Part shown: positions 48,555 through 60,533 of the stretch, in pieces
Layout: each line of letters begins with the position of its first letter
Numbering within the stretch: position 1 is the first letter of the stretch
From: Tenodera sinensis
Taxonomy: Eukaryota > Arthropoda > Insecta > Mantodea > Mantidae
DNA length: 64,000 nt
Assembly (NCBI GenBank): GCA_030765045.1
Contig: CM060966.1
Location: forward strand, 67,752,921-67,816,920
Reading direction: 5' to 3'
Translations under genes and position numbers: made by a program
Notes under the pieces: model-generated
What the model saw: only the letters and a program-made list of their open reading frames with translations
Database searches by the model: none
What the model was told of the DNA's origin: nothing

Positions 48555-51064
48555 TTATGAAGGAACATTTTGTATGGAACCTCTCTGGGGTAGGCAGTAA
48601 TTAATTTCTTGATTCATTCTTATTTTACATAACACTAAAACGTGATTGTTCTCAATCAGGTCACTGGCAGTTCTCTATAATGTAATTTCGTCGTAATTGG
48701 TGTATGGAGACAGAGGAGGTAATGAAACACACTAAACGGACTGAGCGAGGTTATGAAAAGTAAAAACTATGATTTGTGATAGTCTGAAGGACTGTAGACT
48801 ATGTTAACGACGAGCAGAAAACTGTGTATTTGTGGTAAAATTTTAGAAGATAATAAAGTGACAGAAAAATAACCGGGCGAATTTTTGTCATTTGTCACAC
48901 TGATGCCAGAAAGTGGGATTCGTCGAATTGCCGTTTTGTCACAGGATTGACAAAACAACGCTTATAAGCTCTTTTAATTCCAGGAATCAATTTCACATCT
49001 GCGCTCTTGAAGTGATTTCACTGCAAATGTAACACAAATTAATTTTACCGCTTACACGTTTGCGAGACGTGTTACAGGGTCTAAAGCACAATACTTAAGA
49101 ACATACAACAACACTTATCGATTTACAACTAAAAAACACCCTTCTTTCATTAAATAAAGGTTCTACTCCTCTGGCAACTAAGCAGGACACTTTTCATCTG
49201 TGATAGCGTTTGCTTATCCATTGTTAGAGTAAATACTAACCTGGGCGGGAAAGTCAGTTTTGTGAGGAAAAGATCATTGTTGAAGCCGCATTCAAGCATG
49301 AATTCCCAATGAAACAAAATTATTTTCTTTTACTCAGTATGTTTTGCCGTATCTTTATAAACAAGAAAAGCATTTTTAATATTTTTTTAAAACATTGGTG
49401 GCTGATGGAATATTTCGGGCTTCATTTTTGGATTTGGCACATGAAAATACATAGGAATCCGCTGAAATTATTTGTTTAACATTTTTATTGCTCACCAATG
49501 TCATCAAACATAGTTTTGAAATAAAGCGGAAATCTGATCTTGGAATTAAACATATAATCTAAAATAATGTGGTATAATTGTTCACCAAACGTTGAAATAC
49601 ATGTATTAAAAAGGAAAGCAATGTTGTATCTTTATTGGTTACTGAACTGTAAATGTATTACTTACATTGAATTAGTCCACTTAAACGCCACTGATGATAA
49701 GCGGCTCAACGTATTACTTTCACTTGCGGCAAACGTCGCTTGTGCGGTTGTTATGCTAACCAGAGCAAGGTATTATAATATACAAAACTCACAAAGGCAA
49801 CGTAAGCCCAATTTTCCCTCTTGTCAGCAATCTTGCCGGGGTAATTACCAGCTCCATTAACATTTTATATCCCTGGAAACCCTGGAGGCATCCGAAAATA
49901 AAAAAGGGAAAACAAGAAAGTAAATACAGTGCAATAGAAGAAAGAGAAGGAAGATAAAAGTGAGAGGACGCCTCTTTTCGCTCTTCTTTCACATGCCCCA
50001 CAAATCGCCTTCCTGCAGTTCTTTACACTTCACTGGAGTCCAACATCTCGGGACTACTGAAAAACAAACCTACGCTTCTTTGTTTTTTACTCGGTCTCAA
50101 ACACCTGCAGATAAAACTGATGCTCGTGTCTTGGAGTCTTCTGGAAGCAGTAATCCGTTGTCCACTTCTCAGTCGTCTATAAATCTGTAGTTAAATTAAG
50201 TTGCTATTTCAAGTGGGCAAAACCATTCCCTCAAATTTGGGCGTACACAAAGAAACAAACAAACAAACACACACAGATGTACTGGAAAGAAACCAAGTGA
50301 CGATTTTAAGAACTTTTGCTATATTTCGATTGCGAAAGATATTTATAACGTGGTTCTTGCAGTTCACATTGTTTAGAAACAAGCATACTCCTACAACTGC
50401 CAAAATGTCGCACGTCTCTTGATTCAAATTATTAGACGTGCTTAAACTGAGGATTTTGAAACAAAAAACCAACAGCTGAAGATACTTATTTGAAACTCTA
50501 CCAGACAACGAATGCATAATAAGTACGGAGGACTACTTAAACTATCATATTTTGGGTTTCTGTAGAATTTGTAGTGAATTCAACTTTCATACTTACAATA
50601 CAAAAGAAAAGCCTGCTTGAGACAGTAAGCACAATCAGGACCCGGATTTTGATGAAAAGTCATCTTTTTTCTTAATAGTCACAGACGATACTGATTGCAA
50701 ATTAAGTGCATTCTGGTACAAATACTTTAGATATATGTGGTTTTTATAGGTCTACAAAATGTATTTTTCCCCACATTCTTATAATAGTCATTTTTTTAAT
50801 ATTTAAATGCATTTCCGATCATTTTCTTTCTTTTTCACGAATTTATTGGGCATTTTAAAATAATCCGTGGTTAAAAGTTCATTTATATCATCTTTTATAA
50901 AATGGTAACTTTGTAAGTGCAATTAACACAGGTCAGCGTCCTAACAGTGCTGATAAATTTATGATGCTTCGATACGAGGAATCGCCGATTACATCGTGGA
51001 ATACTTGCGGATTGCATCAGTCAGGACTTCAGAAGCTAGAAGTGTCGCAGTAAGAGAGTAGTTT
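48555..51064. other. No recognised gene or repeat
   Basis: AT-rich with short frames (up to 102 codons) on both strands. CAAACAAACAAACACACACA near 50254 is a short simple repeat. A plus-strand frame at 49960-50190 is Ser/Thr-rich and otherwise plain. Confidence 0.55.
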
Positions 51065-51100
51065 GTGAGGTGCGTAAATTTGCTGTGCTGTGGAATTAAG

Positions 51101-51830
51101 ATGCCAAGACAAAAACAGTCAACTGCATCCCGTTTGAAACAGTATGCTTCGGAGTTTGGCGGAAACTTATTCTCTACTGATGGAACTGTATTGTTCTGTA
51201 AAGTGTGCGAAATTAAACTCGCTGCAAGCAAACTGTTCACCATGCAACATGTTGGGCGGGAGCAACATTTGCGAGCTCTTCAAAATGTGAAAAAATGACA
51301 AGTGTCTCAGTTACTGTTAAAAGACACTGCTTCTACATCAAGTAACAAGTTATCTTGCTTTTATAAAGAATTATTTGAACTGTTTGTTAGTGCAAAAACT
51401 GTTTGATAAATCCATGTTTATTGTGGCCTAGTGGAATAGAACATGACAACGTGCTCCTCTTCCTGACAGACATGGTAAAGGCGGCAAAATCGATCTAATC
51501 ATTTTACAGTAAGATGGTGCATGTTACGTGTTTGGCCCATGATTTTCATCGAATTGCTGAACAGGTCAGATCAACATTTCCAGGAGTAGATGCACTAATT
51601 TCCACAGTAAAGAAAATATTTTTGAAAGCACCAACCCGAACTGTGTATTTCAAAGACAAAGCCCCTAATATAGCGTTGCCCCTGGCAAAGCATTTTTGAC
51701 GGGAACCATAACCCGTCTTAAAAAAAGTGGCATGACATTGGATAAGTCGATTGAGTTAGTGAGGATTGCGGAAGAGAGTATACAAAATGCAAAAGGTGAG
51801 TCCGTTATCACTTCAAGGGCATAAAATTCT
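51101..51830 (+). pseudogene. hAT-like transposase-derived gene, N-terminal half with BED-type finger
   Basis: ATG 51101 opens MPRQKQSTASRLKQYASEFG, then STDGTVLFCKVCEIK and a QHVGREQHLRAL stretch. Cys33, Cys36, His50 and His56 fit a BED-type zinc finger (C-x2-C-x13-H-x5-H) and give a DNA-binding role. A stop at 51296-51298 ends it. A later frame at 51514-51699 reads HVTCLAHDFHRIAEQVRSTF and VDALISTVKKIFLKAP, which is the next conserved block of the same insect hAT-derived family. Stops occur between the two, so the gene is broken. The C-terminal block of this family is absent here but occurs at 32560-32915 on the other strand. Confidence 0.75.
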
Positions 51831-53370
51831 TAAAACAGGTATACCATAACACAAATAATTATAATAAAATTCATATCTTAAGCCTATTGAAACATTATCA
51901 AGGAAACACAAAATAATAAATATTGACTCAATCTCAATCGCAGATTTGCTCCTACTTTTGCCAGCTTTTTGAGTTGTCTCCGTGACATGTTACTTTCCAC
52001 TTCCCATTGTTGTGGTTCTGCAACTTTCAATATTGTTGAAGGTAATCAACATGGTTTAAAACATTGGTTTGACCACAAATCCAAGACAGGACTACATGAA
52101 TAAAAATAAATTAAGTGGTCATAACAGTGTGAATCCTGATGTTCCTAAACGACCTTGGATATGGATGAATTTTAATGCCCATGCATAGCTTTAATGTCCC
52201 ATGACATGCTGCGTTTGGTCCTTGATGCACATTCCTGGAAAAACACCCAGCAGCAGACATTCTTGGAACTGAAACTGATCGGAAGGTTTATGTTTGTTTT
52301 GTGTGACAGGTTATTGCTTAGCAGCGAACCTGCATTATAGTTTCCTCGGCGGGAAAGTGAGTAGGATCAAGGACTGCTGTCGACTATAAAGTAATTTTTG
52401 GCAACAGTTATTAGTTCTTGACGCAGCTTTGCATGATAAAATACATCTAGCGGATAACATACATGAAACAGCCAATTTATCCGGTTAGTTAATAATTAAA
52501 GGTTGCTTAGAAACCTAAGATTGGAAAACTCATTGTGAGGATGTAATCAAAAACGGTGGCAAGTATTGTATGTATGGAGCTAACCAGATTGAAACGTGTG
52601 AAATGGAACAAAAGAATATTTTAAACAGTCTGTTTCATAGGGCGAGAAAAAACAATTCTAAATCTGATAACATAGATTGTTGGTGGCAACTGTGACGAAT
52701 GGATTAAGGTATATAGGATAGCAGATATAGCTATAAACCAAGAGGAAGATGAAAAATAAAACTCTGGCTGAGGTTGGGTTTTGATGAAGGCCAACTCCTG
52801 CGTAGAAAACTGTGTTTAACTGACAGATGCACAATTATGTTTACCAATTAATAGATTCTTTGGTTCTTAGCTGTCTGCAAGAGTTTGGTAAAGTTAGCCA
52901 GAAACTGATTTTACACGAAAATTGTGTTCAGAAGTTTGAGAGTCGCGTTATGCGAAGGAACGGACAATGCAGTGTCATGACCTCACCTGAGCGCTAGCTA
53001 ATGGCTTGCAGAGGGGCAGGTTTGCTTTGCCAGATCTTAAATCAAGATAGACAGGTTAGTAGTTTTTAATTAAGTCGCTGTTTTTTGTAGGGCTCGTTCA
53101 CTAGCAAGCTTTACTGAGATAATTACCTTCGTAATTAGCTGTATGCTAATCGTGTATATGTATATGTGCTGTGTGTGTGAAAGTGTTTCGTGTGTGTATG
53201 TGTGTGTGTGAGCTCTGAGATGGGTCTTGTATATATGTGCGTAGGAACCAATAATTAGCTTTATGAAAATGCCTTTTTAATCTCCATTGAACGGTTTGTT
53301 TCATGCATTCGTGTGTTTTACGGTAGGTAACGCAGGTGAGAGAATGAGACAGAGGCATATGTTATATTAT
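51831..53370. other. No recognised gene; short (TG)n stretch
   Basis: GTGTGTGTG runs with interruptions near 53168-53210. Otherwise the stretch is AT-rich without motif-bearing frames. Confidence 0.55.
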
Positions 53371-53374
53371 TATA

Positions 53375-53660
53375 ATCATGGGACCCCCATATGGTATTCC
53401 TGGTGGGCGAAATGGTGTCTGGATGAGTTTTCTTCGGGTTCTACGGTTTCTCCAACCACTCATTACACCAACTGCTCCATCATCACATTTCCAATCATTA
53501 ATTTTGCCTGCATTTTATATCATCCTCTTCCTCATTATCATACCTGGTGCTTGGCTAACCACCCGCTTCCAGGTCTGCACTCAATCCGGTCCATAGGTTC
53601 GCCTGCTTCCCAACAGGCATCTGACCCTATGCATGGGCTTGTAAATCCTAGGGGGTTTAA
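53375..53660 (+). repeat. SINE family A, longest 3' part
   Basis: GGGACCCCCATATGGTATTC, TTTTCTTCGGGTTCTACGG, ACCAACTGCTCCATCATCAC, CATTTTATATCATCCTCTTC and CCCGCTTCCAGGTCTGCACT run in the family A order. The first part matches 34682-34867 and 39045-39160; the later part matches 33590-33715. This copy joins the two halves, showing they belong to one family. The tRNA-like head is lost. Confidence 0.78.
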
Positions 53661-53944
53661 GTCCCGCATACGGGGAAGGTAATCAGATGAAGAAGAAGAT
53701 AATCGTATAACTGGTCTATCTCTCGTTGTGGTGAGCACCCTTAAGTTATATATAGATGCAAGGAATTCAAATTTCGGTCAGGACAGTAGATGCTTCTGCC
53801 CCGGAGGCAGGTTAAAAATGTGTAAAATAATAAATAAAAGGTAACTTATTCAGGGGATGCCAGTAACTCAGGATGGGGAAGGGATTTGACTTATGCTGCT
53901 GGTGTTGAATTAACTGTTAGACAAGGACAACTTCTAAATATATA

Positions 53945-54467
53945 TATAATATAAGATAATATAATATAATATAATATAATATAATATAATATAATATAAT
54001 ATAATATAATATAATATAATATAATATAATATAATATAATATAATATAATATAATATAATATAATATAATATAATATAATATAATATAATATAATATAAT
54101 ATAATATAATATAATATAATATAATATAATATAATATAATATAATATAATATAATATAATATAATATAATATAATATAATATAATATAATATAATATAAT
54201 ATAATATAATATAATATAATATAATATAATATAATATAATATAATATAATATAATATAATATAATATAATATAATATAATATAATATAATATAATATAAT
54301 ATAATATAATATAATATAATATAATATAATATAATATAATATAATATAATATAATATAATATAATATAATATAATATAATATAATATAATATAATATAAA
54401 TATAATATAATATAATATAATATAATATAATATAATATAATATAATATAATATAATATAATATTATA
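53945..54467. repeat. ATAAT pentanucleotide microsatellite, about 520 bp
   Basis: A perfect ATAAT run covers 53956-54395 (88 copies). One extra A near 54399 shifts the phase, and the same repeat continues to about 54462. The 230-codon minus-strand frame of Tyr/Ile through it is an artefact. Confidence 0.98.
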
Positions 54468-55897
54468 TAATATCGAATAAATAGATTACAAAATAGAAAA
54501 TTAAGTTCACTGTACAAAATAACCTGGGAAACTGTTCCATTATCTTGTTCCCATTTAACCAAGAACATAGAAAAATGAAACATCAGTTAAGTTCTTCTTG
54601 AAAACTCTAGAAAATAAGTCTAGTTGCGTTCATCAAAGAAAACTATTCTTCGTTAACCACATTAAACATGGACTATAACAAACACATGAAGACTGACTGA
54701 CTGATTGACTGACTGACTGACTGACTGACTGCACTGAGTTGTATACACATTCACACTAAGAAAACACGTAACACCCCTTTTGACTAATAATTAAGTATAG
54801 ATCCTCCAAGCATTAATAAACCCTTAAAACCACTTAAACTTGACTTAGCAAACACGTACCAATGCAAATAACTGCATTCCATTAAGTACCTTTTTGCAAT
54901 CAACCGTGTCAGCTAATCTAATGGATCGAGCAAAATTCCCTTGTCACGAATTTGACTATGCACTCATACCTTACTACTGAATTTACAGAGAAATGCTGTT
55001 CAATCCAGCGAACGGCTACGCTGCCAGTCCTGCGTAGCCAACTCCTGGGTCTCGATGCTGGTTGATGTGTAGATAGAAAGACCTCCTGACCTTTTTTTTT
55101 TTAAAGTTTGAGTGGAGGGAAAATCCATTTATGGAGTCCCACTGTACTGGGAGGCACACTGTGGACTATGAGCTTCATCCGAAGGTACTACACAATAAAA
55201 AACCTCCACCGGAGAGAATTCATGCAGGGATATCTGGCAGTACCGCGAATTGCACCTGCGGATTCATAGGAGAACATGTGTTGGCTGGCCGTGTGGCCGC
55301 CGCCAGGTGGAATTGGGCGGCAGGACGTAAACATGACCGAGGCCCTGTCTGCGTCCTGTCGAAGTCATGGTGTGGGATTTGGTTAAGGATTAAGGTTCGT
55401 TTCCGGACGGAAACGCCGTCGCAATGTGTTGCGTCCTGAAACATGAGAAGGACATAGTCAGACTTAACTTTGAAAGACTTAAGCTTAGTAAGCAGTATTC
55501 TTGGTGTATTTTAAACTGTCCTCCCATAGGGGAGGGCGTGTTATTGAGTTGTACTAAAGGGCGCATGTGTATGCGTTAGTCAATGTAGACTCTAATAGAT
55601 ATAGAATTGGATTAGTGATTAGTTCCGCAAATAATTGCGTCAGTCAATAGTATCCCACTTAAGTTTTTTGTATTGTCTGCGCTTTGTATTGTCTTATTAT
55701 TTTAGTGCTTAAGTTTACTCAATTTGTTTGAACTTATATCTATACTAATTTTATTTGTGAATCATGACCAGAAGTTCTTTGCTAGTATCACCTTGACTAG
55801 GTGCAAGGGCTGGTGGACTGCCAAAGTCAAGTCGTGCCGCAAGTCATGGGTAATAATGTTGCTTCTATGGAAATCTTATTAGTGCTTGGAGATATTC
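54468..55897. other. No recognised gene; includes (GACT)n and probable LINE 3' flank
   Basis: About ten GACT units (one variant) lie at 54691-54732. A GC-richer segment at about 55130-55440 has overlapping frames of 102 and 74 codons on opposite strands, without motifs. The part next to 55898 is probably the 3' untranslated region of the minus-strand LINE. Confidence 0.5.
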
Positions 55898-57720
55898 TTA
55901 TATGTCAATTTCCGGATCCCCCAGGCTGAAGGATCTGTCGCATAACGACAGCGGTCTTTTGTGTTTGTTGTGGTTTGTTTCGTAGGTGCCCAATCGCTGG
56001 ATTAGGGCAGTGCCGTTTTTATCTTTACGCTTGTATACGTTAAAGCCTAGGCTTTTTATAAACTCTTCGATGGTGTACAGTTTTAACTCCTTGTATAAGA
56101 TATAGGCCGATGCTACCGGGGGATGTTTTGCTGTTATTCTTATAATTGTTTTGGAGCGTTTGTAGTTTGTTTACTTGGGTTTTGGGAGTATATCCCCATA
56201 CCGGGGCTGCGTACGTTATTATTGGTCTTAGGAGTGTTTTGTATATTTATTTTAAGTTGGCTGTTTATGTGGATGATTGGTAGAGTCTGTTTAGCTGAGC
56301 GTTTGCCTTGGCTCTGATCTTGGAGATGTGCTTACTCCAAGTGAGGCCTTGGTCCATAACTAGACTCAAGTAGGTCACTTGGTCCTTCCAGTCCAAACCT
56401 TCGCCTTGATTCAATAGCCGCTGGAGGACACGCTGATTCCTCCTATGTAGGATTCTTTTGGTGAAAATTATTGCTTGAGTTTTTCTAGCGTTTCTCCATT
56501 AGGAGAACTAGGGCTCAAGCGTATTTAAGGCATTTTCGAGCCGTTGGTTGATAATGCGTGTTTGCGTGGACTGTGTTACTAGGGCAGTATCATCTGCGTA
56601 TATGTATTTGTCCGTTCTTATTAAGTTGGGCATGTCATTAATGTATAAATTGAATAGTGTCGGACCCAACAAACTTCCTTGTGGGACAACGGCTCTAGTT
56701 TGCTTCACGCTCGATATTGCTTCCTCTACCGTGGTGCGAAAACGCCGATCAGTGAAGTAATCCCTAATTAGAGCTATTGCCGGTCAGGGAAGGTGTAGTC
56801 TTTCAGTTTCTTTATAAGTCCTGCGTGCCAGACTTTATCAAAGGCGCGTTCAATGTCCAAATAAAGGGCGCCTGTTGATTTATTGGTGTTATAGCCATTA
56901 GTTATCTGCTCAGTCATTCGCAAAAGTTGAAGTGTAGTCGAGTGTTGAGCTCTGAACTCGAACTGTTCGGGAATCATTATGTTATGTTTATGTTTGTTGA
57001 TTCTTTTGAGAATAACTTTTTCTAGCACTTTACTTATGGTGTTGGCTAATTGGCCTGTAATTGATTGTTAGTGCCAGATTTGTTTTCGCTTTAGGGAATA
57101 AAAGTATTTTGGCTTCTTTCCAGCTTGGAGAAAATCTGCCATTTTGTATCGTGTAGTTAAATATGTCCGCTAAAAGCTTGAGCGCTCTATGCGGGAGATT
57201 CTTTAGTACCACATTTGGTATTTTATCTGGCCCAGACACTTTTCTGGTAGGCAGATGCCTAATAATCCATGCGACTTCGCCTGGGTTAGTTTTTTGCAGT
57301 TTGTTATGTGTTCGTACTTGGCCTACATTTTTGGTTTCGTCTTCTGCTTCTCGTGTGAAGTCGTTTTGCCCGGTTGGCGGGTTGGGAGAGAACATATTTT
57401 CTAGTGTGACCGCAAGAGCTTCAGCCTTTGCCTGGGGTGTCTCGGCTATAGTATTGTTGTGTTGAAGGGGAGAGGGGGGATACTCATGCTCGTTTGCGTT
57501 AGGCATTTGGCTATTCGCCATATTGTGTTTTGTTGGGGATTTAGGTTTTCCATTGTGTCGTTCCATTGGTTTTGTATGAACGTTCGAGCGCGTTCATGGG
57601 CTAAATCCCTGCATCTACCTCTAAAGCCTTCCAGCATCTCGTGGATTGTGACATTTTCTTTAGGTAAGTAGAATTTCTGCCAATTGTCGACGAATGTTGT
57701 GAAAATGTCTCTCACTGTTA
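55898..57720 (-). pseudogene. LINE ORF2 reverse transcriptase, Jockey-related, 5'-truncated, minus strand
   Basis: Reading on the minus strand from about 57715: FRGRCRDLAHERARTFIQNQ; IRHLPTRKVSGPDKIPNVVL (the G-x-D-x-I-P motif); FSPSWKEAKILLFPKA; NYRPIS; a small deletion with frameshift at about 57030; SKVLEKVILKRI; FEFRAQHSTTLQLLR; LYLDIERAFDKVWH; then VPQGSLLGPTLF and the catalytic YADD near 56583-56594. Further frames include PIITYAAPVWG (about 56200) and, at the end, IQRLGTYETN, with TAA at 55898-55900. Endonuclease and ORF1 are absent, as in 5'-truncated insertions. Active-site Asp residues of the reverse transcriptase remain, but at least four frame breaks make it inactive. It differs clearly from the LINE at 35712. 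Confidence 0.88.
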
Positions 57721-58480
57721 CAAGACGATCTAATTAATTTGTTTATACGCGAGAACATCGGTCATCAAATCTAAGGCGGCGAAGAAGCTTGAAGTGCTCC
57801 AAATTTATCCAGTTGAATCATGACTATACCATGTCCATCTGACCACATAGCTCTTCTAAGGACAGTCTGCTTATGCGCAGGACTAGTGTCAAGTATACAA
57901 AACCGATGAATACGTTCCGCTCTTAATTTGCTACCAAATTGGCACTCCTTTTACGGCTGAATTTCTTTTGTATAAACTCAATGTACTGTTTGATATACTA
58001 TGTCAGGATTATGTTTAGTATGGTATAATTCAGTTCCAACAATATATAGTCGTACTACCACCTCTAGCTTGACCCGTAACTTCGGGCAGTTGAGCAAGCA
58101 AATTTTGTTATCTAGTTCTTCACCACAGAGGTTTCATTTCCTCCCATTTAGTGACCCCTTGTTTTCTAAATAGTAAAGTGAGGATTAACATCTGTGATGT
58201 CCATGTCTTCATCTGTGTCGTTTTGAGATAAATGAGAGCCCCTTCACAGGCTTCTGGCGTACTTTGCTATCTATGTCACTTTCATCATCAACAAAATCTT
58301 CATTACTGCTGTCATCCCACACTATTGTCAGAGCTTTCTGTGAGTCGTTAGGGTTAAGACTTATTATTTCTTTGACATTATGGAAGTAAAAATGTGAGCG
58401 ATAGAAAAGAAGGCTACAAAAACAATGAGGTTACTCAGCGGGCGTAATGTATCTCAGAATACCTTCGCTTGATAATCAAA
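57721..58480. other. No recognised gene or repeat
   Basis: AT-rich DNA between the LINE truncation point and the AG microsatellite. Confidence 0.5.
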
Positions 58481-58482
58481 CG

Positions 58483-58483
<1 letters not shown>

Positions 58484-58546
<63 letters not shown>
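58484..58546. repeat. (AG)n microsatellite
   Basis: About 30 AG units without interruption. A 78-codon plus frame with poly(Arg-Glu) is an artefact. Confidence 0.97.
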
Positions 58547-58550
<4 letters not shown>

Positions 58551-59220
58551 ACAGCTGGCCAAAAACGAACCAGGAAGTACTACAGTGTGTTCTGTAGCAG
58601 TCACTTCACATAAACTGTTACATCTGCACATTGAAAAACGCGGCAAAGGAATCTCTAAGATACATTGCGTTAAATGGTCATGAATGTGTCCATAACAAAC
58701 ATAATACTGTAGTAGGTGACGTATAAGGTTTTAAGGCCCGAGGTATAAATAAAAAGCTGCTTATTTTACTAGCAATTTAATTAGCATGTGTATGCAGGCT
58801 TTAAGCAGGCTTGAAGTGAATACCAAGCAACTCAGTGGATATTTAAGTTGCCGAGGATAAAGTTTTGTACGTTGAATTTGAATTGGTCTAGAATTGACGG
58901 ATACTGCCAAGTGATCTACATACAGGTAAGGTTATAAACAATCATGTTGAGGGAGACCATTATCTAAATAATGAAAAATAAAGAACCAAAACCAACACCA
59001 TGGGAGACTTCATGACCTTTGAGAACAAAATAACAGTATTTCAATTCATCGAACAAGAGTTCATGCTACAAAGCTTGAAACCTTGAGCTAAGGACTCCTC
59101 AACTATTGTGTAACTTGCACATTTAGAAGAACTTTTAAAACCCTTGATATGGTTAGTAATTAAATTGTTTTGACCCGCTCCCCCTTAGGAAATGGAATTA
59201 CTTAGGCGATTTTAAAAACA
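58547..59220. other. No recognised gene or repeat
   Basis: AT-rich sequence with no frame above 60 codons carrying a motif. Confidence 0.5.
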
Positions 59221-59475
59221 TACCAAAATTCACAACACTCAACATATCTGAGACAGACCTTCCGCTTACCAGGCGGGTGCTCTAACCATTAAGCTGTTGT
59301 GACAACCTGCCAGAATGACATTGAATTCTCCAACCAATTCATATTTTTTTCCCAGTAAACCACAAAGGCAGTCTCAGATCAGAGACAATTACCCCAATGG
59401 TGAATTACTATTGTAAGTACTTTATGTCCCGGGATTAAATAACCTTCAGATGGTAATTATTATTTATTTATACCA
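59220..59475 (-). repeat. tRNA-containing repeat, family E, third copy
   Basis: Minus-strand reading has TATAAATAAATAATAATTAC, CCCGGGACATAAAGTACTTA, TCTCTGATCTGAGACTGCC, ATTGGTTGGAGAATTCAATG, CAACAGCTTAATGGTTAGAG (A box) and AGCGGAAGGTCTGTCTCAG in place of the B box. It adjoins the polypyrimidine tract at its right end. A copy this far from the inverted pair at 40625-41227 shows that the pre-tRNA segment is part of the element. Confidence 0.72.
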
Positions 59476-59480
59476 ACTAT

Positions 59481-59694
59481 ATTTCTTTCTTTCTTCTTTT
59501 GTTTGTTTGTTTCTTTCTTTCCTTCTTTCTTGCTTTGTTTGTTTGTTTGTTTGTTTCTTTTTTTTTTCTTTCTTTCTTTCTTTCTTTCCTCCTTTCCTTC
59601 CTTCCTTCCTTTCTGCTTTCTTTCCTTCTTTCTTCCTTCTTCCCTCCCTTTCTTCCTTTTTTCTTTCTTTCTTTCTTTCTCTCTTTTTTCTTTC

Positions 59695-59728
<34 letters not shown>

Positions 59729-60003
59729 CCTTCCTTCCTCCCTCCTTCCCTCCCTTGCTTCATTGCTTCTTTTCTTCTTTCCTTCCTTTCTTCTCTTTCC
59801 TTCCTTCTTCCTTTATCCCTCCCTTCCTTCTTTCTTTCCGTCTTTTATTCTTTCTTTCTTTCCTTCCTTTCTTCCTTCCTTTCTTCTTTCTTTCCTTCTT
59901 CCTTCCTTCTTCCCTCCCTTTCTTCCTTCTTTCCTTCTTTTCTTCTTTCTTTCCTTCCTTCCCTCCTTCTTTCTTTCTTTCTTTCGTTCTTTCCTTCTTT
60001 CCT

Positions 60004-60049
<46 letters not shown>

Positions 60050-60287
60050 TTCCTTCCTTCCTTCCTTCCTTCCTTCCTTCCTTCCTCCCTCCCTCCCTCC
60101 TTCCATCCCTTGCTTCATTGCTTCTTTTCTTCTTTCCTTCCTGTTTCCCTCCCTTCCTTCTTTCTTTCCGTCTTTTCTTCTTTCTTTCCTTCCTTTCTTC
60201 TTTCTTTCCTTCTTCCTTCCTGCTTCCCTCCCTTTCTTCCTTCTCTCTTTCCTTCTTCTTTCTTTCCTTCCTCCTTTCTTTCTTTCC

Positions 60288-60318
<31 letters not shown>

Positions 60319-60533
60319 TTCCTTCCTTCCTCCCTCCTTCCCTCCCTTGCTTCATTGCTTCTTTTCTACTTTCCTTCCTTTCTTCTCTTTCCTTCTTCCT
60401 TCCTTCCTTCTTCCCTCCTTTCCTTCTTTCTTTCCGTATTTTCTTCTTTTCTTCTTTATTTCTTTCTTTCTTTCCTTCATTCCTGCCTTCCATCTATCTT
60501 TCTTTCTTTATTTCTTTCTTTCACTCTGTCTTT
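59481..60533. repeat. TTTC/TTCC polypyrimidine tract, about 1.05 kb
   Basis: Irregular TTTC, TTCC and TCCC units cover about 1 kb of almost pure pyrimidine on the plus strand. Larger repeats are visible inside it: the string CTCCCTTGCTTCATTGCTTC occurs near 59750 and again near 60345, with a variant near 60107. The tract has thus also grown by duplication of blocks of about 240-350 bp. Frames of up to 401 codons (Phe/Leu/Ser/Pro) are artefacts. Confidence 0.95.

Noticed and set aside
53891..54583. 230-codon Tyr/Ile frame
   Set aside because: It is a product of the ATAAT repeat, whose 5-base unit reads as a 15-base (5-codon) pattern without stops.
55131..55439. 102-codon plus-strand frame in a GC-richer patch
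   Set aside because: An opposite-strand frame overlaps it, no domain is visible and no second copy is present; it may be a repeat relic but is not supported as a gene.
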